A stretch of 64,000 bases of DNA from Clostridia bacterium (GCA_017452785.1 JAFTLT010000009.1:62001-126000), one strand, 5' to 3'. Counted from the first letter of the stretch, positions 26,959 through 35,998 are shown. Numbers and translations: made by a program. The notes: a model not told the origin generated them from the sequence alone.

Positions 26959-27819
26959 ATGTTAGAATATATTAAAATGGTAGTTTTGGCTCTCGTGTGC
27001 GGTGTAACAATGCCCCTTCCCATATCTTCGGCGGCACACTACAGCATTCTCAGCTATGTTATGAATTTTATGTCTGATGAAAGGGAGCTGGGCTTTTACT
27101 ATTCCGTTTTCGGCATAACCTTTTCAGTTGTTATTTTTACAATGCTTCGCAAAATTTACATAAAGAGCCTTAAGGCATTGTTTATAAGAGATAAGGCAAA
27201 GCTCGACAGCAAAAAGCTCACCCCCTATAAGCCTATAACAAAAAATATCCTGCTGTCTGTTATCCCCATGGCTGTGCTTTTTATTCCCACAGCAAAAGAC
27301 ACACTGGTTATGGATTATTTCGATAAATTCCTTACTTCAAATTCACTTTATCTCGTGGCTGTGGCTTCTGTTATCAACGCTCTTATTCTTGTTGTTGCCA
27401 TATGGTACACAAGACAGAAGGCAAACGAGCTCAAAAGAGTCAGTGACACAAAAAGTACCCTTCGCATGGCAGTTTATCAGCTTGTCTCCTATGTTGTTCC
27501 GGGCTTTTCACACATATCATCAGGCAGTGTAAATATGCTTATAAGCGATGTGAACCCCAGAGTAATAATCCGTGAGGTTTATCTTTACCTTGCCCCCCAT
27601 ATGTTTATAATCAGCGTTTTCAAGGTTGTCAGAGCTATTATAAATGATGTTATTGTTGATATTGTACCCCTTGCAATTGCGGTGGTGGTTTTCTCAGCAG
27701 CTGCATTTTTATGTGTTCATCTTGTGGGAAAATTCAGCATAAGAAAGCTGTTTCCTTTCTTCGCTGTCTACAGTGTTATTTTAGGTGCACTTGCAGTAGC
27801 AGTTACTTTTATTATTTAA
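26959..27819 (+). CDS. UppP/BacA-like membrane protein lacking catalytic residues
   Basis: 286 residues with about seven or eight hydrophobic segments. Two regions resemble undecaprenyl-diphosphatase UppP: GVTMPLPISSAAHYSIL (15-31), comparable to EGLTEFLPxSSTGH, and PGFSHISSG (181-189), comparable to PGxSRSG. The residues that matter differ: the two catalytic Glu positions are Cys14 and Met18, and the motif-II Arg is His185; Ser24 and His27 are kept. So it is a divergent family member, probably not an active phosphatase of the classic kind, perhaps a lipid-carrier flippase or scaffold. Start behind CGGAGG; ftsK begins 12 bp downstream. Confidence 0.6.
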   Translation: MLEYIKMVVLALVCGVTMPLPISSAAHYSILSYVMNFMSDERELGFYYSVFGITFSVVIFTMLRKIYIKSLKALFIRDKAKLDSKKLTPYKPITKNILLSVIPMAVLFIPTAKDTLVMDYFDKFLTSNSLYLVAVASVINALILVVAIWYTRQKANELKRVSDTKSTLRMAVYQLVSYVVPGFSHISSGSVNMLISDVNPRVIIREVYLYLAPHMFIISVFKVVRAIINDVIVDIVPLAIAVVVFSAAAFLCVHLVGKFSIRKLFPFFAVYSVILGALAVAVTFII

Positions 27820-27831
27820 GAGGTTAAAAAT

Positions 27832-30606
27832 ATGGCTAACACAAAATCAAAAACAGCAAAAGGAAAGAGCACTTCAAAAAAGCCTGCTGCCAAAAAGGGG
27901 AGCACAGCTAAAAAATCAGGCTCCAAAAAAGGCAAAAAGTCCTCTTATGTCAGCTCAAAAACAGGCAGAAGCGTTCCTTTCAGTGAGCAGTATTATAACG
28001 CTATTATGCTCGCATATCTTTTAGGCGGAGCACTGATGTTCTTTTTGTGCATAATAAAAGGCTCCAATATCTGGACAGGCATCAGAAGCACTTTTTTTGC
28101 AACTTTCGGCACAGCATTTTATCTTCTAGTTATTCAGACTGTTGTTATCGGTGTGAGAATGGCACTGCATAACCTTAAAAGAAGTCTTTTTGTTACCAAC
28201 TTAACAGGCTTTCTCTTTAACGGCGGTGTGGCAGGCTTAATTCATCTTATTGTCAGCTCAGCAAAAGACACAACATGGTCTGAGCAGTTTAAGGCAACTG
28301 CTTCCACCGCATGGCAGATAGGGCAGGGTACCTTTGACTTTTCAGGCGGTATCATGGGTGCCGTTTTTGGCGGAGGCCCTCTTTTTGCCTGTGGCAAGGG
28401 CGGAGCCTTTGTAATTGTCATTGCACTTGTTTTAGTCAGCCTTTTCTTCCACATCGGCATTGAAACAAACTCTCTCGGTGACAGCGTATCAGGTGCAATT
28501 AACGAAGGCAAAAACAAGCTGGATGAAAGTGCTGAAAATATGAAAATCAAAAACGCTGAAAGACAGCGTCTTCGTGCTGAAAGACTCGAAGCGGCAAGAC
28601 TCAGGCGTGAAGAAGAGGAAAAGCAAAAACAAGCTGAGTCCTTTGATTTTAACAGTACAGAAATTGACCTTGACCCTGAAAATATGACAGACAGAGAAAC
28701 AGGTGTACCTCTTCGTCAGATGAGAAGGTATTATCCTGAGGATAAGGTCTTTAATTTCGGTGACAGCTCTCAGACAGCAGAATCGGGAAGTGGTGTCAAG
28801 CTCAGCTCATATGACTTTATTTCAGACGGCAGTGCAGCAAATAAGCCCCATATGCCCACTAAGAGAACTCCCGTTGAGGATAAGCTGGCATCTCTTATCA
28901 GTGATGTCAATTCACAAGCAAAGGCTCCTGTTCAGCAGGCTAAGCCCACTGAGCCTCAAAAGAGTGAAGCCGATGACTTTAACGATGAAGACGATATAAT
29001 CAAAAAGGCAGTGCACGATGCAGACGAAAGCCTTAAGAAAAACAAGACAGAGGTTGAAAACTATAAGCAGGAAAAGAAAAAGAAGGACTATATTCTTCCT
29101 CCTATTGACTGTCTTAATCAGCCTGAGTTTTCTTCAAGTGAAGGCTTTGCAAATGAAATGCAGATTACATCAAAAAAGCTCGTTGATGTTCTTGCTTCCT
29201 TCGGTGTTGAAACTAAACTCGTTGGCATCAGCAGAGGTCCTTCAGTTACAAGATATGAGCTTTCACCTGCTCCCGGTGTTAAAATCAGCAAGATAACAAA
29301 CCTTGCAGACGATATTGCTCTGGGTCTTGCTTCAAGCGGTGTGCGTATCGAAGCGCCTATTCCCAATAAATCCGCTGTCGGCATAGAGGTTCCCAATAAG
29401 AGCCGTTCCACAGTTACACTCAGGGAGATTATTTCTTCGGCAGAGTACAAAAAACATGCAGGCAAGCTGCTGACAGTTGCCCTTGGTAAGGACATCACAG
29501 GTAACGTCAACTGCACAGACCTTTCAAAGATGCCTCACCTTCTTATTGCAGGTACCACCGGCTCAGGTAAATCAGTTTGCCTTAACTGCATGATAACAAG
29601 CATTCTCTATAACGCAACTCCCTCTCAGGTCAAGCTGCTTATGATTGACCCCAAGCAGGTTGAATTTACTGTTTACAACGGCATACCTCATCTTCTGGTA
29701 CCGGTTATCACGGATGCAAGAAAAGCCGCAGGCTCACTTGCATGGGCTGTAAGCGAAATGGATAACCGTTATAAGGCATTTTCAAATTGCGGTGTAAGAG
29801 ACATCGGCGGATTTAATAAATATGTGCAGTCTCACCCTGAAATTGAGCCTATGCCGCAGATAGTTATTTTTATCGATGAGCTTAATGACCTTATGATGGT
29901 GTCACCTAAAGAGGTTGAAGACTCAATCTGCCGTCTTGCTCAGAAGGCAAGAGCTGCAGGTATGCACCTTGTTGTTGCAACTCAGAGACCTTCAGTTGAC
30001 GTTATCACCGGTGTTATTAAAGCTAACATACCCTCAAGACTTTCACTTTCAGTTTCGTCTCAGGTTGACTCAAGAACAATTCTTGACTGCATAGGTGCTG
30101 AAAATCTTCTCGGCAACGGTGATATGCTCTTTAGTCCCGTAGGCATCACAAAGCCTGTTCGTATTCAGGGTGCATATCTCAGTGACGAAGAAATAGAAAG
30201 AATAGTTAACTTTATCAAGAGTCAGGAAAACGCAGAGTATGATGACGGCATCATGTCAGAAATTGAGCGTAATGCCACTGCAGATAATTCGTCAAAGAAG
30301 AAAGGCTCAGCCGCTTCTGCTGCTGACGAGGGCGGCAATTACGATGCTCTTATTGATGATGCTATGGACCTTGTAACCTTAGGTGACATTGCTTCCACAA
30401 CTGCAATTCAGCGAAAGCTCGGTGTGGGCTATGCAAGAGCAGGCAGAATTATGGATCAGCTTGAGGAGCTTGGCTTTGTCGGTGCAGCTGACGGAAATAA
30501 GCCGAGAAAGGTGCTTGTGTCCAGAGCTCAATATCTTGAAATGAAAGCATCAGGCAGCAGTCAGGATGAAGGCGTGCCTGAGGAATATGATATTTTCTCA
30601 GATTAA
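27832..30606 (+). CDS. FtsK/SpoIIIE-family DNA translocase
   Basis: Pumps chromosomal DNA through the septum in division or sporulation. 924 residues: Lys/Ser-rich basic N-terminus (1-45), about four membrane helices (about 55-215), charged linker (about 225-415), and the motor: Walker A GTTGSGKS (574-581), MIDPKQVEF, Walker B IVIFIDELNDLMM, and VATQRPSVDVITGVIKANIPSR. The gamma winged-helix, which reads KOPS/SRS sites, is at the end (about 840-905, ASTTAIQRKLGVGYARAGRIMDQLEELG). Both FtsK and SpoIIIE fit this layout. It follows the UppP-like gene by 12 bp. Confidence 0.95.
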   Translation: MANTKSKTAKGKSTSKKPAAKKGSTAKKSGSKKGKKSSYVSSKTGRSVPFSEQYYNAIMLAYLLGGALMFFLCIIKGSNIWTGIRSTFFATFGTAFYLLVIQTVVIGVRMALHNLKRSLFVTNLTGFLFNGGVAGLIHLIVSSAKDTTWSEQFKATASTAWQIGQGTFDFSGGIMGAVFGGGPLFACGKGGAFVIVIALVLVSLFFHIGIETNSLGDSVSGAINEGKNKLDESAENMKIKNAERQRLRAERLEAARLRREEEEKQKQAESFDFNSTEIDLDPENMTDRETGVPLRQMRRYYPEDKVFNFGDSSQTAESGSGVKLSSYDFISDGSAANKPHMPTKRTPVEDKLASLISDVNSQAKAPVQQAKPTEPQKSEADDFNDEDDIIKKAVHDADESLKKNKTEVENYKQEKKKKDYILPPIDCLNQPEFSSSEGFANEMQITSKKLVDVLASFGVETKLVGISRGPSVTRYELSPAPGVKISKITNLADDIALGLASSGVRIEAPIPNKSAVGIEVPNKSRSTVTLREIISSAEYKKHAGKLLTVALGKDITGNVNCTDLSKMPHLLIAGTTGSGKSVCLNCMITSILYNATPSQVKLLMIDPKQVEFTVYNGIPHLLVPVITDARKAAGSLAWAVSEMDNRYKAFSNCGVRDIGGFNKYVQSHPEIEPMPQIVIFIDELNDLMMVSPKEVEDSICRLAQKARAAGMHLVVATQRPSVDVITGVIKANIPSRLSLSVSSQVDSRTILDCIGAENLLGNGDMLFSPVGITKPVRIQGAYLSDEEIERIVNFIKSQENAEYDDGIMSEIERNATADNSSKKKGSAASAADEGGNYDALIDDAMDLVTLGDIASTTAIQRKLGVGYARAGRIMDQLEELGFVGAADGNKPRKVLVSRAQYLEMKASGSSQDEGVPEEYDIFSD

Positions 30607-30620
30607 TATTAAAAAGGAAT

Positions 30621-30643
30621 AGGGCGGAGATTTTCTCTGCCCT
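30621..30643 (+). other. Hairpin between ftsK and ygiQ
   Basis: AGGGCGGAGA (30621-30630) pairs with TCTCTGCCCT (30634-30643), a 10-bp stem with one wobble and a TTT loop. No T-run follows, so it may be an mRNA stability or processing element rather than a strong terminator. Confidence 0.6.
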
Positions 30644-30657
30644 GATTAAGGTTTATT

Positions 30658-32532
30658 ATGAATGATTTTCTTCCTATAAGCAAACAGGATGCAATTAAAC
30701 GGGGATGGGATGAGGTTGACTTTGTCTATGTTATAGGTGACGCCTATGTTGACCACCCCTCTTTCGGCCCCGCAATAATATCAAGAGTCTTAGAATACAA
30801 CGGCTTTACAGTCGGTATTATTTCACAGCCCGATTGGCACAGTGCCGAGCCTTTTAAGGAATTCGGCAGACCGAGACTCGGTTTTCTTGTGTCCTCAGGC
30901 AATATCGACTCTATGGTTGCACACTACACTGCAGCAAAGAAAAAACGCAGTGAAGATGCCTACACTCCCGGTGGTAAAGCAGGAGCAAGACCTGATAGAG
31001 CCCTTATAGTTTATTGCAACAGGATACGTGAAGCCTACGGCAGTGTACCTGTAATAATAGGCGGACTTGAAGCATCTCTCAGGCGCTTTGCTCACTATGA
31101 CTATTGGGATGATAAAATAAGACGAAGTGTCCTCTTTGACACGGGAGCTGATATGATTTCATACGGCATGGGCGAAAAAAGCATATTGAAAATTGCTGAA
31201 AGACTTCGCATGGGTGAGAGCATATCTTCTCTCAGGGATATAAAAGGCACCTGCTATATCTGTGATGTTACCGAAACACCTCTTACGGGTGCTGAGTGTC
31301 CCTCTTATGAAAATGTGGTTAAAAGCAAAAAAGAATATGCTGTTTCCTGCCGTATTCAGCAGGATGAGCAGGATCATATAAGAGGAAAGCTCATTAAGCA
31401 GCGTCACGGGAATAAAATGCTTGTGCAAAATCCGCCTATGGCACCGCTGACAACCAAAGAGCTTGATGAAATTTATTCTCTGCCCTTTATGCGTACTTAT
31501 CACCCCTCTTATGAAGCAAAAGGGGGAGTGCCCGGTATAGAGGAGGTACGCTTTTCCATAACCCACAACAGAGGCTGCTTCGGTGGCTGCAACTTCTGCT
31601 CAATAGCTTTTCATCAGGGTAGATATGTGACCTCACGCAGCAAAGAGTCTGTTTTAAAAGAGGCAGAGCTTTTAACAACACTGCCTGATTTCAAAGGATA
31701 TATCCATGATGTTGGTGGTCCCACGGCAAATTTCCGTAAGCCCTCATGTGAAAAACAAAAGAGCCTCGGTCTTTGCAAAGGCAAGCACTGTCTTGCCCCT
31801 AAGGTTTGCCCAAACCTCAAGGCAGACCACAGTGAATATATCGACATATTGCGTGATATGCGAAAGATAAAGGGTATTAAAAAGGTCTTTATCCGTTCAG
31901 GTATACGCTATGACTATATGCTCAAAGACACCGACGAAACCTTTTTCAAGGAGCTTATCCGCTATCATGTCAGCGGCCAGCTTAAGGTTGCTCCCGAACA
32001 TTGCAGTGCACAGGTGCTTGAAAAAATGGGTAAGCCATATATTGACACTTATGTCAGATTTTCACAGCGTTATTTTGAGCTTTCAAAAAGCGCAGGCAAG
32101 GAGCAGTATCTTGTTCCCTATCTTATGTCAAGCCATCCCGGTTCACGCCTTGAGGATGCAATAGAGCTTGCACTGTTTCTGAAAAAGCGAAAAATCAGAC
32201 CTGAGCAGGTTCAGGATTTCTATCCCACACCGGGCACAATTTCAACCTGCATGTTCTACACAGGTCTTGACCCTTACACAATGAAAGAGGTATTCGTTGC
32301 AAAAACGCCTGAAGAAAAGGCAATGCAGAGAGCTCTTTTGCAATATTACAATCCTGCCAATAAAGATATGATTGTTAAAGCTCTCAAAAAGGCAGGCCGC
32401 TTTGACCTTATCGGCACAGATGAAAAATGCCTTGTCAAGGGTGACGGCGCGGGTAAGAAGCCTCAATACGGCAAAGCTAAGCCCGCCGTGTACAGTAAAG
32501 GAGGAAAAAACTATGGCAAGAAGAAAAAGTAA
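30658..32532 (+). CDS. YgiQ family radical SAM protein (UPF0313)
   Basis: 624 residues, the usual YgiQ size. N-terminal B12-binding-like region (about 1-200, DAYVDHPSFGPAIISRVLEYNGF), then the radical SAM cluster motif CFGGCNFC with cysteines 307, 311 and 314 ligating a 4Fe-4S cluster. Other hallmarks: HDVGGPTANFRKPSC, VAPEHCSAQVLEKMGKP and DFYPTPGTISTCMFYTG. The reaction is not established for the family. The Lys-rich tail overlaps the next gene by 20 bp. Confidence 0.92.
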   Translation: MNDFLPISKQDAIKRGWDEVDFVYVIGDAYVDHPSFGPAIISRVLEYNGFTVGIISQPDWHSAEPFKEFGRPRLGFLVSSGNIDSMVAHYTAAKKKRSEDAYTPGGKAGARPDRALIVYCNRIREAYGSVPVIIGGLEASLRRFAHYDYWDDKIRRSVLFDTGADMISYGMGEKSILKIAERLRMGESISSLRDIKGTCYICDVTETPLTGAECPSYENVVKSKKEYAVSCRIQQDEQDHIRGKLIKQRHGNKMLVQNPPMAPLTTKELDEIYSLPFMRTYHPSYEAKGGVPGIEEVRFSITHNRGCFGGCNFCSIAFHQGRYVTSRSKESVLKEAELLTTLPDFKGYIHDVGGPTANFRKPSCEKQKSLGLCKGKHCLAPKVCPNLKADHSEYIDILRDMRKIKGIKKVFIRSGIRYDYMLKDTDETFFKELIRYHVSGQLKVAPEHCSAQVLEKMGKPYIDTYVRFSQRYFELSKSAGKEQYLVPYLMSSHPGSRLEDAIELALFLKKRKIRPEQVQDFYPTPGTISTCMFYTGLDPYTMKEVFVAKTPEEKAMQRALLQYYNPANKDMIVKALKKAGRFDLIGTDEKCLVKGDGAGKKPQYGKAKPAVYSKGGKNYGKKKK

Positions 32533-33418
32533 GAAACAGACAAAGAAGCTCATAGGCATCATTATTGCAATTATTCTTGCTTTCTTAGCTTATGAAGCAA
32601 AAGATTTAAGCACCACAAGTGTTAACCCTGATGAATTTGCAAAAGACGATGCTGTCTATGTTCACTTCATTGATGTTGGTCAGGGCAGTGCAACGCTGAT
32701 ACAGCAGGGCAAAAAAGGCGTCATAATCGACGCAGGCGAAAAGGATTACGGCGAAACAGTGGTGAACTATATCGAAAGTGTTGGCGTTGAAGAAATAGCT
32801 TTAGCTGTTGCATCACATCCTCACTCAGACCACATCGGCGGACTTGATGAAGTGCTTTATGCCTACTCTGCAAGTGAAATTGTGCTCCCTGAGCTGACTG
32901 AGAGCAATACCCCCACCACAAGAGTTTATGAGGATTTGCTCATAGCAATTGACGACAGGGATATTCCTGCAAGGTTTATTTTTGATGATACCTTCTACTG
33001 CAATATGACAAATGATGTTGAGGTTATTGTTACAGCTCCCACTGAGCAGAGCGATAATCTTAACGATATGTCACTGCTTTGCTATATAAACTGTTTCGAT
33101 ACAACATTCTTTGTTCCCGGTGATGCAGAAAACGGTGAGCTCAGAAGTGTATATAACGAAAGTGATATTTACGATTTGGGGGCAGATGTTATGGCAATGG
33201 CTCATCACGGTTCAAGCACATCTATATATGAACCTTATCTCGATGCAGTTAATGCTGATGTTGCAGTTATTTCCTGCGGCAAAGATAACAGCTACGGTCA
33301 TCCTCACGATGAAGCGATGGATTATATAACCGAAAACAACATGACAAGTCTTCGCACTGACGAAATGGGTGACATTGTCTTTAAGGTTACCGAAGAAGGC
33401 TACAGCCTTGTTAATTAG
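32513..33418 (+). CDS. ComEC/Rec2-like secreted metallo-beta-lactamase hydrolase
   Basis: 301 residues: one N-terminal membrane anchor or signal helix (about 11-28), then a metallo-beta-lactamase domain like the C-terminal part of ComEC: VHFIDVGQGSATLIQQG, SHPHSDHIGGLDEVL (zinc site), FFVPGDAENGE, MAMAHHGSSTS and GHPHDEAMDYI. In ComEC this domain is thought to degrade the non-transported DNA strand; standalone versions are common in Firmicutes and may be secreted nucleases. The ATG at 32513 is chosen for the AAAGGAGG 8 nt upstream; the longer in-frame extension to 32372 lies inside ygiQ. A DUF3006 gene follows, a frequent partner. Confidence 0.88.
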   Translation: MARRKSKKQTKKLIGIIIAIILAFLAYEAKDLSTTSVNPDEFAKDDAVYVHFIDVGQGSATLIQQGKKGVIIDAGEKDYGETVVNYIESVGVEEIALAVASHPHSDHIGGLDEVLYAYSASEIVLPELTESNTPTTRVYEDLLIAIDDRDIPARFIFDDTFYCNMTNDVEVIVTAPTEQSDNLNDMSLLCYINCFDTTFFVPGDAENGELRSVYNESDIYDLGADVMAMAHHGSSTSIYEPYLDAVNADVAVISCGKDNSYGHPHDEAMDYITENNMTSLRTDEMGDIVFKVTEEGYSLVN

Positions 33419-33426
33419 GAATTCGG

Positions 33427-33528
33427 ATAACCCCTCAGACAAAATCGACAAGCCGATTTTGCCAGCTCCCCTTTCATGGGAGCCGAGTCTGTAGTTGCAC
33501 CTGACGGTGCATATTATTGGAATTGCGG
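33427..33528 (-). repeat. Dispersed GC-rich repeat, copy 2 (inverted relative to 35692-35777)
   Basis: Read on the minus strand: a 32-nt module (33497-33528) that starts CCGCAATTCC and ends GTCAGGTGC, then ACTACAG, TGAAAGGGGAGCTGG, a hairpin AAATCGgcttgtCGATTT and GAGGGGTT. The 32-nt module matches 35692-35723 at 31 of 32 positions in opposite orientation. Confidence 0.8.
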
Positions 33529-33582
33529 GGGGATAACATCAAGAATAAGCTGTTACCCACAACTTTTTACAGGAGAAATGTT

Positions 33583-33807
33583 ATGGAAAAACTTATTGTT
33601 GACAGAATAACAGACGGTATAGCTGTTCTCGAAAAAGAGGACAGAAGCCATATTGAAGTACCTCTGAGTGACATCGTCTTCGAGATAAAACAGGGGAGTG
33701 TTCTTCTTTTTGACGGTGAAAAGTATACACCTGACACCAATGAAGAAGACGAAAGAAGAAAAAGAATATTTTCTTTGCAGGAAAAATTAAAAAATAAAAA
33801 TAGATAA
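33583..33807 (+). CDS. DUF3006 family protein
   Basis: 74 residues: MEKLIVDRITDGIAVLEKEDRSHIEVPLSDI, then IKQGSVLLFDGEKY and a Lys/Arg/Glu-rich tail. This DRxxDGxAVLE...PxxxL pattern is the DUF3006 family, small beta-rich proteins of unknown function usually encoded next to ComEC-like metallo-beta-lactamases, as here. The ATG at 33583 follows AGGAG by 7 nt; an upstream in-frame ATG at 33517 lies in the dispersed repeat region and has no ribosome-binding site. Confidence 0.85.
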   Translation: MEKLIVDRITDGIAVLEKEDRSHIEVPLSDIVFEIKQGSVLLFDGEKYTPDTNEEDERRKRIFSLQEKLKNKNR

Positions 33808-33854
33808 GTGTGTCACAGTCAAAATTTTCTTGTACACAAAAAATTAATTAAATC

Positions 33855-33883
33855 TTGACCTCAAATGTAAGTTGTGCTATTAT
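33855..33883 (+). promoter_or_regulatory. Promoter of the SGNH/SLH protein
   Basis: TTGACC (33855-33860), a 17-bp spacer and TATTAT (33878-33883), 41 bp before the start. Confidence 0.75.
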
Positions 33884-33924
33884 AATATGGCAAATATTAA
33901 AAATAATTAACGGAGGTTAATGAA

Positions 33925-35346
33925 ATGAAAAAAGTATTAGCGATTTTACTCACTCTCGTTATGCTCTCAGGCACATTCACCTGCTTTGCTGCCGAGCTTA
34001 ATGCAGATGCAGTAAACACACACAAGGGACAGTTCAAAAACTATGTTCTTCTCGGCGACAGTGTTGCAAGTGGCTACCGTGACGAAGTAACAGAAAACGA
34101 TGAGCTCTTCAACGAAGCTAATCAGGAAACTACATACTACAGAGTTCCCGGCTCATATGCTGATGTGCTCACAAAGGCAATTATTGAAGATAACACAATG
34201 ACAGCTTTTGCAGGCCCCGGTTTCAGAACAATCGAAATCCGTTATATGCTTGAGGATGACTTTGATGAAGAAGATGATTATATGTTCCATCCCAGCCATC
34301 TCTATGTTGTTGGTGACCCTGCCAGCGAAGAAATCAGAACTGCATATAAAAAGTCTGTTGCAGATGCTGACCTTATCACACTCGGTGTCGGCGGTAACGA
34401 CTGGGGTGCATATCTCGGTTGGGTAGTTTCTGACATAATGGAAAAGGAACACGTTTCCGATAAGTATGTTCAGATGGTTGCTGACCTTTTTGAAGGCAAC
34501 ATCATTGATATAAGCACAATCGAAAAGATCGTAGAAATCGCTCATATCGCAGGCGTACTTCCTGAGCTTATCCAGACTCTTCCCGAAACCCTTGAATACG
34601 GTCTTACAACCTTCTATAAGAACTGGGACATTATGATTGAGGACATTTATGCTCTTAATCCTGATGTAACACTTATGGTTGTTGGTATGAGCGACAACAG
34701 TGTCAAGGGTAAGTACTATTCATATGACGGTGTTGAAGGTGAAGCAGTGCCGAGTTCACTTCCTGCTGATAATGAAGCAATTGCATCTGCCGTTTCAACT
34801 GTTGTTGAGTTTGTTATGACAGTTGGTAACACACCTATGATTGAGGGTGCAAAGAAGTTCGGTTACACTTATGTTGACACAAAAGGCGCAACCTATGTTG
34901 ACAGCCATCCCGATGCAGACGGTCACATTTATATTGCAAACAAGATTATCGAGGCTCTTCCCGACCCCGAAATCTCAACAAAATATGATGATGTTAAGCC
35001 CGGCCACAAATATTACAGCGCTATCGAATATGTGCTTATGAACGGCATTATGAGCGCAACATCAGACACAACCTTCAGCCCTGATGCAAACCTGACAAGT
35101 GGTCAGCTTAATGCAGCCTTCAACGCTATCAACGGCACAAGCGCATCAGAGAGCAGCACTAAGGATGCAACTGTTATTGAGCTCTTCACAAATGTTTTCG
35201 GCTCATCAATTAAGAAAGGCTTCATGGGCTTCTTCAAGGGTCTTGCACTCTCATATAAGATTCTCGCCGACAACGATTTCAAGGCTACAGACTCAATCAC
35301 AAGAGGCGAAGCAGCAAACTACATCAAGGCTTTCTGCGAAATCTGA
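33925..35346 (+). CDS. Secreted SGNH/GDSL hydrolase with C-terminal SLH domains
   Basis: 473 residues. Signal peptide (MKKVLAILLTLVMLSGTFTCFA, cleavage about 22-23). The SGNH esterase domain (about 35-355) has block I LLGDSVASGY with the nucleophile Ser, block III GVGGNDWG, and the Asp/His block DSHPDADGHIYIANKI. Two S-layer-homology-like segments follow: HKYYSAIEYVLMNGIMSATSDTTFSPDANLTSGQL and a second ending DFKATDSITRGEAANYIKAF. It is probably wall-attached and deacylates a polysaccharide or lipid; the substrate is unknown. CGGAGG site, own promoter and own terminator. Confidence 0.88.
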   Translation: MKKVLAILLTLVMLSGTFTCFAAELNADAVNTHKGQFKNYVLLGDSVASGYRDEVTENDELFNEANQETTYYRVPGSYADVLTKAIIEDNTMTAFAGPGFRTIEIRYMLEDDFDEEDDYMFHPSHLYVVGDPASEEIRTAYKKSVADADLITLGVGGNDWGAYLGWVVSDIMEKEHVSDKYVQMVADLFEGNIIDISTIEKIVEIAHIAGVLPELIQTLPETLEYGLTTFYKNWDIMIEDIYALNPDVTLMVVGMSDNSVKGKYYSYDGVEGEAVPSSLPADNEAIASAVSTVVEFVMTVGNTPMIEGAKKFGYTYVDTKGATYVDSHPDADGHIYIANKIIEALPDPEISTKYDDVKPGHKYYSAIEYVLMNGIMSATSDTTFSPDANLTSGQLNAAFNAINGTSASESSTKDATVIELFTNVFGSSIKKGFMGFFKGLALSYKILADNDFKATDSITRGEAANYIKAFCEI

Positions 35347-35363
35347 AAATAAACCTATATACG

Positions 35364-35395
35364 GGTCACTGCAATTGGGCGGTGACCTGTTTTTT
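35364..35395 (+). terminator. Terminator after the SGNH/SLH gene
   Basis: GGTCACTGC (35364-35372) pairs with GCGGTGACC (35379-35387), a 9-bp stem with one wobble, followed by TGTTTTTT. Confidence 0.9.
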
Positions 35396-35460
35396 GGTAC
35401 GCACCTTGGTCAGCGGTGGAGTCAGGTTATTCTGCCGTCTGAAAATGTAAATTAACTTTC

Positions 35461-35504
35461 GCTGATTACAGGCTAATTTACAGCTAATTACAGGCTAATT
35501 ACAC
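35461..35504 (+). repeat. Four tandem 11-bp repeats
   Basis: Units GCTGATTACAG, GCTAATTTACA, GCTAATTACAG and GCTAATTACAC at 35461, 35472, 35483 and 35494. No ORF. They start an AT-rich stretch up to about 35660 in which I see no gene. Confidence 0.8.
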
Positions 35505-35691
35505 CACGAAGCCAGTGTTTATAAGGGCTTTGGGCTTTTTATAAATTAATATTGTTATAAAATTTATTATTTTATTTTTATATATTTTTACAATTTATAT
35601 AAAAATTGATTACTGATTACAAATTTACATTTTTCATAAAGGTTTATTATTAAATCATGCAGGTTAAGACTTACCCTTTCGTCAGAGTACG

Positions 35692-35777
35692 CCGCAATTC
35701 CAATAAAATGCACCGTCAGGTGCCACTATAGCCTTGTCGCCCCTGAAAGGGGAGATGTCCGTCAGGATAGAGGGGTT
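35692..35777 (+). repeat. Dispersed GC-rich repeat, copy 3
   Basis: A 32-nt module at 35692-35723 (inverted copy of 33497-33528) followed by CACTATAG and CCCCTGAAAGGGGAGATG...AGAGGGGT at about 35739-35776. The block CTTGTCGCCCCTGAAAGGGG and the 7 nt after it are identical to copy 1 near 3813. Confidence 0.8.
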
Positions 35778-35856
35778 CCTCGGCGGCAACAAACCGTTGG
35801 GGCACCGGTACCTGCAACGTGTACCCGCAAAAAGATAAAAAAATATAATAAAACAC

Positions 35857-35885
35857 TTGACTTCATCCCCATGCTGTGCTATAAT
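35857..35885 (+). promoter_or_regulatory. Promoter of rpsB-tsf
   Basis: TTGACT (35857-35862), a 17-bp spacer and perfect TATAAT (35880-35885), followed by a leader of about 105 nt. Confidence 0.85.
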
Positions 35886-35891
35886 CTTTGC

Positions 35892-35985
35892 CGATAACGC
35901 ACGTGTGGGGATTGGTGCGCCTGTTTGCACTCCGACGGAGTGTGGCTCACTTTAGAACCTGCGGTGGTTAAAAAAACGAAAAAAG
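35892..35985 (+). promoter_or_regulatory. Possible rpsB leader RNA
   Basis: The GC-richer leader holds CACTCC-gac-GGAGTG (35928-35942), flanked by GGTGCGCC and GTGGCTC. Upstream of an rpsB gene such a structure may mediate S2 autoregulation; I recognise the position rather than a specific consensus. Confidence 0.4.
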
Positions 35986-35998
35986 GGAGGATATTACA

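Noticed and set aside
35461-35504. CRISPR array
   Set aside because: Units are 11 bp, contiguous, without spacers or cas genes.
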